Shown here piece by piece: positions 18,457-26,650 of a DNA stretch of 59,466 bases (position 1 is the first letter of the stretch; each line of letters begins with the position of its first letter). Origin of the DNA: Patescibacteria group bacterium (GTDB taxonomy: Bacteria; Patescibacteriota; Minisyncoccia; Moranbacterales; GWC2-37-73). The stretch spans positions 1-59,466 of the forward strand of contig JAKLIP010000004.1 of assembly GCA_022709545.1 (NCBI GenBank), in the 5' to 3' direction. The notes under the pieces are model-generated. The model did not search any database. It had not been told where the DNA came from and saw only the letters and a list, made by a program, of their open reading frames with translations. The translations under genes were made by a program, and so were the position numbers.

Positions 18457-18504
18457 CTAATCTTTACTAAAGTGGCAAAGATTAGTAAAAAATGTTACTA
18501 TAAA
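18457..18504 (+). promoter_or_regulatory. Inverted repeat plus -10 box upstream of the SpoIID-domain gene
   Basis: CTAATCTTT (18457-18465) and AAAGATTAG (18477-18485) form a perfect 9-bp inverted repeat with an 11-base spacer. TATAAA (18499-18504) follows, so the repeat covers the expected -35 region and looks like an operator or a regulated promoter. It is inference from position only. Confidence 0.4.
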
Positions 18505-18551
18505 GGTAGCAGTTTTTGCTGTTTTTAAGCTTGTTTTTAAAACAAAAACCA

Positions 18552-19976
18552 ATGACAAAAAAAACAAAAATCACATCTTTTTTTATTCTGGCTTCTTTTT
18601 TTCTTTTACTTCTGCCAGGCATAAAAGTTGATGCTTCCGTGTCTGAAGATTTTGAATATTACCAAAAATATCAGCTTTACCCTAAATACGAAAAGAAACA
18701 GAAATATTCAAAATACAAGAAATATTCAAAAAACAAAAAGAAATACGGTTTCGCAGATGCTAAAGAAAAAGTTGCAGCTAAAGATGGCTGGACAAAATAT
18801 AAATTATACAAAAAAGATCCGGCCAAATATCGGGCTTATGCCGTATATGAAAAAGAATACAAAAAATACAATAAGTACAAAAAATACGTAACTCCCTATT
18901 CCAAATACAGCAAATATAAAAAATATAAAAACTACGATAAAGACTCCTACAACAGCTACAAAAATTATGGAAGCGCTGAATATAAGGCTGGTTATAACAG
19001 ATATGTGGCTTTTATGAACGATCTCGACAACGTGACAACAGATACGGGTCCTGAAATCAGCGTAGGCCTCTGGAGCAGCGGCAATGTTGCCCTTGAGGAC
19101 ACTTCCAATGCCTTCAATATTTCTGCCGATAAAATATTCAAAGTCACCGATTGTGCCTCAAACACTATTGGTCAAGTTCCTATTGGCGAAAGCGCACGCA
19201 TCATCTATGTTGATGGTTCGAGCGGGACTCTTCGCGTTTACAGCAGTAATGACGTACCCACATTCCCTTCAACAGATCTATCCGGTGGAAAAGTCTGCTT
19301 CGAGGCAAATGACACAGCAGAGAGTGATGACATAATCTTTGATGTCGACAAACCAAGCTCCACTTATGATCACTACCGAGGAAAAATAAAAGTCCAGCAT
19401 AGTTATACTGAAGATAACGACACGTTTGAAGGAAGCGCCAGAAGAATCTGGGTCATCAACACTCTCCCTCTTGAACATTATTTATGGGGATATGGCGAGA
19501 TGTCATCGGGAGGCGTTCCGCAGCACGCCAAAGCACTTATCGTGGCCGCCAGATCATACGCTAGATGGCACATTGCATATGGAACTAGGTGGACAGATGA
19601 AGGATTTAATATTCTTTCCACTTCATCTTCGCAAATATATAACGGCTACGATTACGAAGTCGACCATTCTTTCATCCCCGAAGCAGCCCGCGCAACAAAT
19701 GGCATCGTAATGAAATATGGCGAAGGTGAGGACATTGAATATGTCCTTGGAGCCTATTGCAGTAATACTGATGGAAACACTCGAGCCTTGGCTGGATATC
19801 CTTATCTGGTTTCCGTGCCTGATCCATATGGCAAAGTTGACAATCCTTCCGCCGGAAATCATATGTGGGGAATGAGCGCAAACGGTTCTGTCGTTCTAGC
19901 GCGCGACCATGATTGGTCATACACTGCAATCCTCAGCTACTATTATTCCAACATAAGCATAGTCAAGGATTACTAG
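18552..19976 (+). CDS. Exported SpoIID/LytB-domain protein with Lys/Tyr-rich arm
   Basis: About 474 residues: signal peptide (ITSFFILASFFLLLLPGIKVDA), then about 120 residues of KY repeats (KYSKYKKYSKNKK, YKKYNKYKKY), and a C-terminal SpoIID-type domain with LPLEHYLWGYGEMSSG (catalytic-type Glu) and NHMWGMSANGS, the counterpart of the GHxxGMSQ motif. SpoIID proteins are lytic transglycosylases on denuded peptidoglycan; some CPR homologues are only presumed wall-active. The basic, aromatic arm may bind anionic wall polymers. The start is the ATG before the signal peptide; a TTG 12 codons upstream is open but unlikely. No SD is seen. Confidence 0.8.
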   Translation: MTKKTKITSFFILASFFLLLLPGIKVDASVSEDFEYYQKYQLYPKYEKKQKYSKYKKYSKNKKKYGFADAKEKVAAKDGWTKYKLYKKDPAKYRAYAVYEKEYKKYNKYKKYVTPYSKYSKYKKYKNYDKDSYNSYKNYGSAEYKAGYNRYVAFMNDLDNVTTDTGPEISVGLWSSGNVALEDTSNAFNISADKIFKVTDCASNTIGQVPIGESARIIYVDGSSGTLRVYSSNDVPTFPSTDLSGGKVCFEANDTAESDDIIFDVDKPSSTYDHYRGKIKVQHSYTEDNDTFEGSARRIWVINTLPLEHYLWGYGEMSSGGVPQHAKALIVAARSYARWHIAYGTRWTDEGFNILSTSSSQIYNGYDYEVDHSFIPEAARATNGIVMKYGEGEDIEYVLGAYCSNTDGNTRALAGYPYLVSVPDPYGKVDNPSAGNHMWGMSANGSVVLARDHDWSYTAILSYYYSNISIVKDY

Positions 19977-20101
19977 ATTTTTGAGCAATTTTTAATTTTG
20001 TAATTTTTAAATAATTTTTTAAGTTCCAAATGTTTTAAACATTAAAAATTTAGATTTATTTATAAAATTAAAAATTATAAAATTTAAAAATTTTTACATA
20101 T

Positions 20102-20686
20102 ATGTCCTATTCTTCCAATAAAATCATAGCTGTAATTTTTGCAGCTATTTTTATCAGTTTATCCGTGTGGGGATTTTCCGTTTTTAAAAATCGCAATTCT
20201 TCGCCCACTGATAACGCTGAAGAAATTAAACAACCGGAAACACAAGCTGAGGAACAAACGCAGGAAGAATCTGCCGATGAGCAAGCAGACGAAAGCGAGA
20301 TTGACACTGACTCATCAGATCAAGATGAAAATTCAGATGAAGACTTAGATGAAGAATTTTCAGATGACGAAGATACTGCGATTGAAAAAACAAATCTGCT
20401 TGAAATATCCTCCAAAGATTGCAGCAATGAGTGCGAAGATTTTGATGATTCAGAAGAATTCAAATATTGCAAAGAGGTTTGCGGACTCAATTCGGAATAT
20501 ACTGGAAAAAAAGATGAATCCAGCAATGATTGTGATGATCTTTCGGGCCTCAAAAAAGACTATTGCCTCAAAGATCTGGCGATAAGTGAAAAAGATTTTG
20601 CGATGTGCAAAGAAATTGAAGATGCCGGCATTCTAAAAGTTTGCCGCAACCGCATCACGGAAGACATCATTGATTCGCAAAAATAA
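20102..20686 (+). CDS. Membrane-anchored acidic Cys-containing protein
   Basis: The 194-residue protein has an N-terminal anchor (IIAVIFAAIFISLSVWGFSVF), then a strongly acidic Glu/Asp/Ser linker (residues 36-105), then a compact region with eight Cys in CxxxC-like spacing (CSNECEDF, YCKEVC, DCDD, YCLKD, MCKE, VCRN). The tail could be a small disulfide-stabilised outer domain. I recognise no family. It is organised like the larger Cys/acidic repeat protein at 46993-47742, which also has one N-terminal helix. It ends in its own terminator. Confidence 0.65.
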   Translation: MSYSSNKIIAVIFAAIFISLSVWGFSVFKNRNSSPTDNAEEIKQPETQAEEQTQEESADEQADESEIDTDSSDQDENSDEDLDEEFSDDEDTAIEKTNLLEISSKDCSNECEDFDDSEEFKYCKEVCGLNSEYTGKKDESSNDCDDLSGLKKDYCLKDLAISEKDFAMCKEIEDAGILKVCRNRITEDIIDSQK

Positions 20687-20691
20687 ATAAC

Positions 20692-20720
20692 AAAAAACAA
20701 CCTTCTAGAGGTTGTTTTTT
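20692..20720 (+). terminator. Terminator after the acidic membrane protein
   Basis: A 12-bp stem, AAAAAACAACCT with AGGTTGTTTTTT and a 5-base loop, ends in a T-run. Confidence 0.85.
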
Positions 20721-20752
20721 GTTTGTTTTTCGACATTTTTATACATGATACC

Positions 20753-20797
20753 TTATACCTGAGCCTCGATTGGGATTTCAATAATAAATAAATTCAT
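20753..20797 (-). pseudogene. Relic of a histidine kinase 3' end
   Basis: The minus strand encodes NLFIIEIPIEAQV and a stop, nearly identical in DNA and protein to the end of the histidine kinase at 30325 (FIIEIPIEAQV). The similarity continues for some bases past the stop (GATACC and a CATTTTTATA stretch on the plus strand). Nothing of the kinase core precedes it. It is a leftover of a duplicated or recombined kinase tail. Confidence 0.6.
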
Positions 20798-20858
20798 TTT
20801 CTGCACTCGCTCGGAAATGAAAATAAATTTTTGATTGCTCCTCGAGCATATGCCAATT

Positions 20859-21344
20859 CTAGTTACGTAAAATTATTTCTAACTCAATTTCATCTCTAAG
20901 CGGAATGCCGTCTTCTCCAATTTCTGGTATTTCTGGTTTAATTTTTCTTGATTCTTCTAATGCATTAGGGTAAATTTTTACTAAATGAAAATCATTCTTT
21001 TGATAGAATTTCAAAGCATTCATATTGTCATTAGTCGTAATTAGCCACAATCTTTTGACATTTTCTTTTTTTGCAATATTTATTACCTTATCAAGTATCA
21101 ATTTTCCAATTCCCTTACCAGGTTTCAAACTATCTATGGTTACTAATTCCATTTCATCATTTTCAACATGAATGGTGGCTAAACCCACTTTTTCTCCATT
21201 TTCCTCAGCAATAATTCCCCTTAAATTTTCTGGTTTCTGTATTTTTCCACGGCTAATAATAAAATCACTTCCCCAATTGTTGATAAAGAGGTTTTTAATC
21301 CAGCTAGAATCAGCTGCGATTGCTTCTCTTATTTGTATTCTCAT
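20859..21344 (-). CDS. GNAT-family N-acetyltransferase
   Basis: The 161-residue protein has the GNAT acetyl-CoA motif SLKPGKGIGKLILDKVI (motif A) and the C-terminal NMNALKFYQKNDFHLVKIY. It transfers an acetyl group to an unknown amine; RimI-like or small-molecule substrates are both possible. The last 40 residues, rich in Glu, Ile and Pro, extend beyond the minimal fold. It stands alone between the kinase relic and the SPASM fragment. No SD is seen before the ATG. Confidence 0.8.
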   Translation of the reverse strand: MRIQIREAIAADSSWIKNLFINNWGSDFIISRGKIQKPENLRGIIAEENGEKVGLATIHVENDEMELVTIDSLKPGKGIGKLILDKVINIAKKENVKRLWLITTNDNMNALKFYQKNDFHLVKIYPNALEESRKIKPEIPEIGEDGIPLRDEIELEIILRN

Positions 21345-21429
21345 ATTATTATTTTTAATAATTATTTAATTAAACATTATCTAAGTTAAAATCAAATTTC
21401 CAATAAAAACCACAGCTCGGAGTATGCGA

Positions 21430-21795
21430 TTAAAATATCTTTTTATTTTTTATATTTCCGCCTTGAAGTAAGAAGTCTTTATAGTCATTCAACAAGCCAT
21501 TATTCAAATCTTCAACAATGTCTTTTATGATTTTTTTAATATCCTCACAATATGGATGTCTGCTCACTAAATCACCAGAATGATGATATGAAATAGCTCT
21601 ACATCCACCGCCACACCCACCAATTGCTGGGCATGCCAAGCATAAAGAATTTTTAAATCTATTTCTCGCACTCCAGTAAATTCGATTTGCAGATTCTGGT
21701 TCAAATTCAATATTGCTCCAGTCATCTCGGCATTCCCTTAGTTTAAGATCATTTTCTAATTTTTGATATACTTCTTTTTGACATATTTGAATCAT
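21430..21795 (-). pseudogene. SPASM-domain fragment of a radical-SAM maturase
   Basis: The 121 residues correspond only to the C-terminal iron-sulfur (SPASM) part of peptide-modifying radical-SAM enzymes: CLACPAIGGCGGGCRAISYHHSGDL and HPYCEDI. The CxxxCxxC radical-SAM core is absent and the upstream DNA does not encode it in any frame I could see. It may be a decayed maturase or, because an AAGGA lies about ten bases before the ATG, a translated SPASM-only protein. It sits next to the ABC-F gene and shares the accessory region with two intact radical-SAM maturases. Confidence 0.6.
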
Positions 21796-21910
21796 ATCAC
21801 AATTTTCCTTGATAAAAAAGGTATCTGACCCCTTTTATCCATTCAAAAAGATGCTATACTGTAATAAATAAGAGTCTTATTGATGCTATTAATTGAAGTT
21901 GGTTCCTACA

Positions 21911-21936
21911 TTGACAAAAACCCTATTTTATTATAG
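21911..21936 (+). promoter_or_regulatory. Weak promoter candidate upstream of ABC-F gene 1
   Basis: A consensus -35 TTGACA (21911-21916) is followed by TTATAG at a short 14-base spacing. A 50-base leader then reaches the SD. The spacing makes it doubtful. Confidence 0.3.
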
Positions 21937-21986
21937 CCTGATATGAGCTCTTTAAAAAACATTACTTAAAACAATTGGAGGATAAT

Positions 21987-23480
21987 ATGAATACTATATC
22001 AGCAAGCAACATTTCAAAGTCTTTTCCTGCAAAAAAAGTCTTCGAAAATATCTCACTAACAATCAACCAGGGTGATAGAATAGCTGTCATCGGAGAAAAT
22101 GGCATTGGTAAATCAACATTAATGAAGATACTTTGTGGCATAGAGTCGCCTGATGAGGGAAAGATCCAATGTGATAACTGGATTGACAGACGATATTCTG
22201 CTCAAGAACCAACATTTAACAAAACAAAAACACTTCTCGAGATAATTGCGGATTTAGCTAATCCAGATGAGTGTCTCAGAAATATGAGTAAACTTGGTTT
22301 TAAAGTTAGCGACAAAGACATCTCGGAAATGAAGGTGCAATCGTTAAGTGGTGGCCAGCAAAAAATTCTTGATCTCGCTTGCCAAATTTCATCTTCACCA
22401 GATTTTCTATTTATCGACGAACCAGAAAACCATCTTGACATTATTGCACGAAGAGAGCTCGGAAAAATAGTTAAGAAATATTGGGGTGCTGTTGTTTTCG
22501 TTTCGCATGATCGCCATTTCATCAACGAGGTTGCTACAAAAATAATTGAAATTGAAGATTGGCAAACAAGAGTTGTTACGGGAACATACGAAGAGTACAT
22601 AGCACAAAGAGAAATAGAAATTGAAGCTGAAGCACGTCATTGGAAATCAGAAAAAAAAGATATTCAACGATTAGAGAATGCCGTTCGCATCCTACAACTA
22701 CGTGCTCGATTCAATACAAAGGGTTCTGGTGTTTATCAGAGCAGAAAACGTGAACTCGAGAAACGAAAATCTAATTTGGGTGAGAAGCCCGCTACAGAAA
22801 GAGGACGAATTAAATTGCAATCAAATGATATTGACAGAAAAAATGGAAAGCGAATCGTCGTATGCGAAAATTTATCATTTCGCTATGGCAATTCTACACC
22901 ATTCTTATTTACTAATGTCAATCTGGGATTACAATTTGGTGAAAGGGTTGCTCTTGTTGGACGAAACGGCACTGGAAAGTCAACCCTCGTGAATATATTG
23001 CGAGGAATAATTCAACCGAATAGGGGGATTTGCAAATTAGGAAATGACATTAATGTCCAATATTTTGATCAGATGTCAACTTTTGACAATAAGTCCACTG
23101 CACTAAAAATTGTCGAAAGTGCCATGAGTTGCCATGAGGGAATCGCGAGATCTTTGCTTGCGAAAATACTCTTTAACCAACATGAAGTAACACTTCCTCT
23201 CCACAGACTTAGCGGAGGACAAAGAAACCGAATAAGAATCGCGTTACTTTTCGCGAAAAATCCAGAGTTTATTGTCCTTGATGAGCCAACTAATAATTTA
23301 GACCCCACAACATGGGACGTATTGGTTGATCAAATCCAAGACTACAAGGGAACACTTCTTATTATCTCGCATGATCAAAGTTTTCTTGAAAACATAAATA
23401 TGGATAAATTTTGGGTTTTCAAGAATCGTTCAATCATAGAAGATCTGCGAGATCTATCCAAAATACTGGCTGAGCTATGA
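21987..23480 (+). CDS. ABC-F ATPase, ribosome-associated type (1)
   Basis: The 497-residue protein has two ABC domains and no membrane segment. ABC1: GENGIGKST, LSGGQQK, LFIDEPENHLD. Interdomain linker about residues 190-290. ABC2: GRNGTGKST, LSGGQRNR, IVLDEPTNNLD. This is the ABC-F plan of translation factors and antibiotic ribosome-protection proteins. The ATG is fixed by TTGGAGGATAAT; a TTG inside that SD is not the start. It is convergent with the seven-gene biosynthetic operon at 23533-30067, which makes self-protection a reasonable guess. It differs clearly from the second ABC-F at 33965. A housekeeping EttA/Uup-like role cannot be excluded. Confidence 0.85.
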   Translation: MNTISASNISKSFPAKKVFENISLTINQGDRIAVIGENGIGKSTLMKILCGIESPDEGKIQCDNWIDRRYSAQEPTFNKTKTLLEIIADLANPDECLRNMSKLGFKVSDKDISEMKVQSLSGGQQKILDLACQISSSPDFLFIDEPENHLDIIARRELGKIVKKYWGAVVFVSHDRHFINEVATKIIEIEDWQTRVVTGTYEEYIAQREIEIEAEARHWKSEKKDIQRLENAVRILQLRARFNTKGSGVYQSRKRELEKRKSNLGEKPATERGRIKLQSNDIDRKNGKRIVVCENLSFRYGNSTPFLFTNVNLGLQFGERVALVGRNGTGKSTLVNILRGIIQPNRGICKLGNDINVQYFDQMSTFDNKSTALKIVESAMSCHEGIARSLLAKILFNQHEVTLPLHRLSGGQRNRIRIALLFAKNPEFIVLDEPTNNLDPTTWDVLVDQIQDYKGTLLIISHDQSFLENINMDKFWVFKNRSIIEDLRDLSKILAEL

Positions 23481-23493
23481 AGCCTATCCTTAT

Positions 23494-23529
23494 ACACTCA
23501 CATTGGAAATTCCGATGTGAGTGTTTTTT
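23494..23529 (+). terminator. Terminator after ABC-F gene 1
   Basis: ACACTCACAT (23494-23503) pairs with ATGTGAGTGT (23515-23524), followed by TTTTTT. It separates the gene from the convergent operon. Confidence 0.85.
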
Positions 23530-23532
23530 CAT

Positions 23533-24660
23533 TTACAAATAAAATTCAATTTTATTAACAATTTCTAATGAGCCGCCAGAACCAACCCATAAACCAAGCT
23601 TAAATAAGCGTTCTTGATTATCCAAATTATTAACATTATCATCGAATAATTTTGCCAATTTTTTGATTTTTTTCTTATTTTTTAAAGTTTTTTCATAAAC
23701 ATATTCGAGCAAGTCAATAAATTCTTTTTCTGACATAAATTTATATTTTTCTTTTGATATTTCTAGTTCTTTTTCCCACCACATTATATTGCCACCAATT
23801 TCTTTAGAAAATATTCTCTGCAATTCTAATTGGCTCAAATTAGATGGTATAAAAAAACTGGTTGGTATATTACTCAAAAGAGCCTCCATAGTTGAGGTTT
23901 GCCCACCAATCGAGATGTAATGATCAATAACTTTCATTTTATCAAGTACTTCATCATGACTTAATGCCGAAACACCTAACCTTTTAGATGCAATTTGCTT
24001 TTTCAGAAAAAGCACTGCTTCTTTCCCTGCTACAATTTCAGTATTTTCATTACAAATAGTAGATAATTGCAAAATTGAAGCTATTAGCAATAAGTAATTC
24101 TTCTGAATGCCAGATCTCAAAGGATTGAAACCACCTCCTAAGCAAAGTATTTTTGAACCAGGCATAATTTTTTTATCCCTTGTTATATTCTCAAATATTC
24201 CTTCAATGATATTTATATTTGCTTTGTTGGTATATTCTGCTTTTCTTTTCACTATACCAGGAAAGCGCATCCAAAAAACCTCATCTGCTGCCAAGTGGGA
24301 CTCTGGAATATTTGTCCACATCCACGCCAATACATCCAAAAAAAATGTTGCGCAACCAACATTTTTTCCAGCTTCAACAATGAACCTATTCTGCACACCT
24401 AGCACCACTGTTTTGCCTTTAAGATTTTTCAAAAAATTCTCAATAACAGAAACATCTCTCTCGTTCAGTAATATTTTATTAACCGAATCAAGTTCAGGCA
24501 CTATTCTTTGACACTTTTCTGAACCAACAAAATAAACAGTGATATCTTTTTTTAATGAAAACCTTTTTTGAAGCTCCTTTAATATTGGTATTGCGTTTCC
24601 AGTTGGCCCAAAGCCAAAAGGATTAGAGGCTACTACAATATTTTTCATATTCATCATCAT
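23533..24660 (-). CDS. GT-B glycosyltransferase, MurG/cytosylglucuronate-synthase-like
   Basis: The 375-residue protein begins with IVVASNPFGFGPTGNAIPIL, a Gly-rich loop like that of GT-B enzymes, and carries the C-terminal donor-site pattern SIGGQTSTMEALLSNIPTSFF found in GT28/MurG-type transferases. The N-terminal FGFGPxGN segment and the LDVLAWMW stretch remind me of cytosylglucuronate synthases (BlsD/MilC) that join cytosine to UDP-glucuronate, but this is by eye only. It is the last gene of the operon and overlaps the LysRS-like gene by about 38 bases. The start could be any of several ATGs (MMMNMKN). An unrelated sugar transfer is the main alternative. Confidence 0.6.
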   Translation of the reverse strand: MMMNMKNIVVASNPFGFGPTGNAIPILKELQKRFSLKKDITVYFVGSEKCQRIVPELDSVNKILLNERDVSVIENFLKNLKGKTVVLGVQNRFIVEAGKNVGCATFFLDVLAWMWTNIPESHLAADEVFWMRFPGIVKRKAEYTNKANINIIEGIFENITRDKKIMPGSKILCLGGGFNPLRSGIQKNYLLLIASILQLSTICNENTEIVAGKEAVLFLKKQIASKRLGVSALSHDEVLDKMKVIDHYISIGGQTSTMEALLSNIPTSFFIPSNLSQLELQRIFSKEIGGNIMWWEKELEISKEKYKFMSEKEFIDLLEYVYEKTLKNKKKIKKLAKLFDDNVNNLDNQERLFKLGLWVGSGGSLEIVNKIEFYL

Positions 24661-25660
24661 TAATGTTCATTACTGCCTCATTAGGCATCCTAAATTCATG
24701 TCCGCTATATACTCTAGCGAAATTAATTAATTTTTCCAAATCAGCATATACTGTGTTATTTCTACTTTTACTCATTCGCTCATTGTTAAGCGGGGAAAGC
24801 AATGTTGGTGTAAATAGCATCCTTGGAATCTTAATCGAATCGTCAAAATATTCAATCATTTTTTTTCGAATCATATAGTCACCCTCACTAAAATGATCGC
24901 CTCCGCTTAGTGTAATATCAATATCAAATATCTTTAGTCGAGCAACAAGAAGCGGTTTATGATACCACCAATAATCAAACATTTTTAAAGGATTTATTAT
25001 TTTTGTCGAACACGTAGAACATTCCCATTTGATTATTTTTTTTTGAATATCGATAACATTAGTTTTTCCGTGAGATTTTTTACATAAAGGACAGATTGCA
25101 CCAGCATATGCTATTGGTTTTTCGAGAAGCTCCATTCTGGAATATTTCTTGAATATCTGCGATTGATCCAATGGATTTAATATTGTTTTCATCAAATATT
25201 CTTCAAAAATTGGCGATGATTTCAAATCAGAATTGCGAACAAAATTAATAGATATATTGCTAAATTTTTTAAGCTTAGACCTCAATGCTGCTTCAATTGA
25301 AGGTTGCCAATAATCCACAACTGATATTGCTTTTCTGTTTGCACTTTCATATTTCAAATATTTTATAGATGTCTCCTTGGGATAAATATTGAATGGATAT
25401 CTCCTGTAATCAGGTCCGTCCAATGCATCCTGTTCCCAATCGTTAATTGATATAAAAAATGTAAATTCAGGCTGCTTTTTATATTTTTTTTCATAAAATT
25501 CACATAAAAGATAAGGATAAGCCACTACGGCAAGTGCATTTCCAGCATGAAACCCGTAAGGACGTATACCGACATGAATTTTTTCATTGCCATTGGTAGA
25601 CGCGACTAAATTTTTAAGCCCTTCTAAATATAAGAACAGATCGTTTGGGTTATTTTTCAT
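24623..25660 (-). CDS. Stand-alone class I LysRS-like catalytic domain (aminoacyl ligase-like)
   Basis: The 345 residues carry the class I synthetase signatures: a HIGH-like HAGN (about residue 39), a four-Cys zinc ribbon (CPLCKKSHG then CSTC), WWYHKPLLVARL and GGDHFSEG as in class I LysRS, and a clear KMSKS counterpart ERMSKSRNN near residue 302. Class I LysRS is usually above 500 residues; the C-terminal anticodon-binding part is missing. Such truncated synthetases elsewhere work as amino-acid ligases (for example MshC, a CysRS relative, on an amino sugar). In an operon with an aminotransferase and glycosyltransferases, activating an amino acid for an amide bond is the best inference. It starts 3 bases after the kinase gene. 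Confidence 0.75.
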   Translation of the reverse strand: MKNNPNDLFLYLEGLKNLVASTNGNEKIHVGIRPYGFHAGNALAVVAYPYLLCEFYEKKYKKQPEFTFFISINDWEQDALDGPDYRRYPFNIYPKETSIKYLKYESANRKAISVVDYWQPSIEAALRSKLKKFSNISINFVRNSDLKSSPIFEEYLMKTILNPLDQSQIFKKYSRMELLEKPIAYAGAICPLCKKSHGKTNVIDIQKKIIKWECSTCSTKIINPLKMFDYWWYHKPLLVARLKIFDIDITLSGGDHFSEGDYMIRKKMIEYFDDSIKIPRMLFTPTLLSPLNNERMSKSRNNTVYADLEKLINFARVYSGHEFRMPNEAVMNINDDEYEKYCSSL

Positions 25661-25663
25661 AAA

Positions 25664-26650
25664 TTATTTTAAATTACTTTCAATATCAATCTGTTTAAAA
25701 TATTGTATCTTACGAAACATATGAGATTTAAGTTCCCTTGGTTCAAAATTGACAGACAATTCTCTTTTTTTTTCTTCAGTAATAACATCAGCAATATATG
25801 TTGCAGTATCTGACAGACATGAAAATTCAATCCATTGCTCCAAATCACTAACTTTTGGATAAAAATCTGAATCAATAATATTACAATATCCCTTAAAAAA
25901 AGCATTGAAATTACGCCAATTAACTTCTGTGCCACCATCAGCAAGAGACCATTCGACAAGCGCAAGAGCTAGATCTTTAATTGGTGGTGCAACACAAATC
26001 CAATCAAAATCAACAATGCACGAAATCTTTTTTTTCGAGCTATCAACTCCAAATAAAACATTGTGAGGACGAAAGTCGTTGTGTATTATTATATTTTTTC
26101 TACTAATATTGTTTTTAGCGAAATCAATCATTTTTGTAATTATATCTAAAAAAACGTTACCATTATTATATCGCGCCTTAATATCATCACTTAGTAATAA
26201 CGCTCTTTCAATTTCTGTTGTTATTGTTCTTTGTAATTGAAAAGGAGTGCCATATTTAATGCTTGCGTTATGAACAGAGGCTAAAGCACTCCCCCCGTTA
26301 TATGCTTGGAGTTCCGATAAATAATTATTTGGTAAAATATTAAAACTATTACCTTCAATCCACTCAAAAACCACTAAAATTTTATTTTCAAAATTAGTCA
26401 TTAACAAACCGTTTATATTTTTAATTACACCTGCCACTAAGACATTTTGCTTTTTTAAAAACTGCAAAAAATCCAATTCTTTCATTACTTCATTTGTATC
26501 TTTTACTAATCTTTTACTTAAACGAACAAAAAATAATCCACAATTTGATGAAACTTTGTAGGTATCATTGTCTTCAGATGATCTAATATGGCTTATTTTA
26601 ACATTGGTAAAATTATAAAATTTTTCAATGTGTTGTTGCAATTTTTTCAT
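25664..26650 (-). CDS. APH-family (aminoglycoside/choline) phosphotransferase
   Basis: The 328-residue protein has the APH kinase core: the N-lobe, then the catalytic loop IIHNDFRPHNVLF (HxDxxxxN) and the metal-binding segment CIVDFDWICV (DFD). Members phosphorylate hydroxyls of small molecules such as aminoglycosides, choline, homoserine or nucleoside antibiotics, or act as fructosamine kinases. Here it may phosphorylate a pathway intermediate or mask the product for self-protection. The start lies 26 bases inside the end of the GT4 gene, which argues for coupled translation. Confidence 0.75.
   Translation of the reverse strand: MKKLQQHIEKFYNFTNVKISHIRSSEDNDTYKVSSNCGLFFVRLSKRLVKDTNEVMKELDFLQFLKKQNVLVAGVIKNINGLLMTNFENKILVVFEWIEGNSFNILPNNYLSELQAYNGGSALASVHNASIKYGTPFQLQRTITTEIERALLLSDDIKARYNNGNVFLDIITKMIDFAKNNISRKNIIIHNDFRPHNVLFGVDSSKKKISCIVDFDWICVAPPIKDLALALVEWSLADGGTEVNWRNFNAFFKGYCNIIDSDFYPKVSDLEQWIEFSCLSDTATYIADVITEEKKRELSVNFEPRELKSHMFRKIQYFKQIDIESNLK

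Noticed and set aside
20107-20553. Minus-strand open frames rich in Ser opposite the acidic protein gene
   Set aside because: They are mirror frames of Glu/Asp/Ser-rich codons; no SD and no recognisable domain.
24623-25660. Housekeeping lysyl-tRNA synthetase
   Set aside because: It lacks the C-terminal anticodon-binding part and lies inside a biosynthetic operon with overlapping genes.
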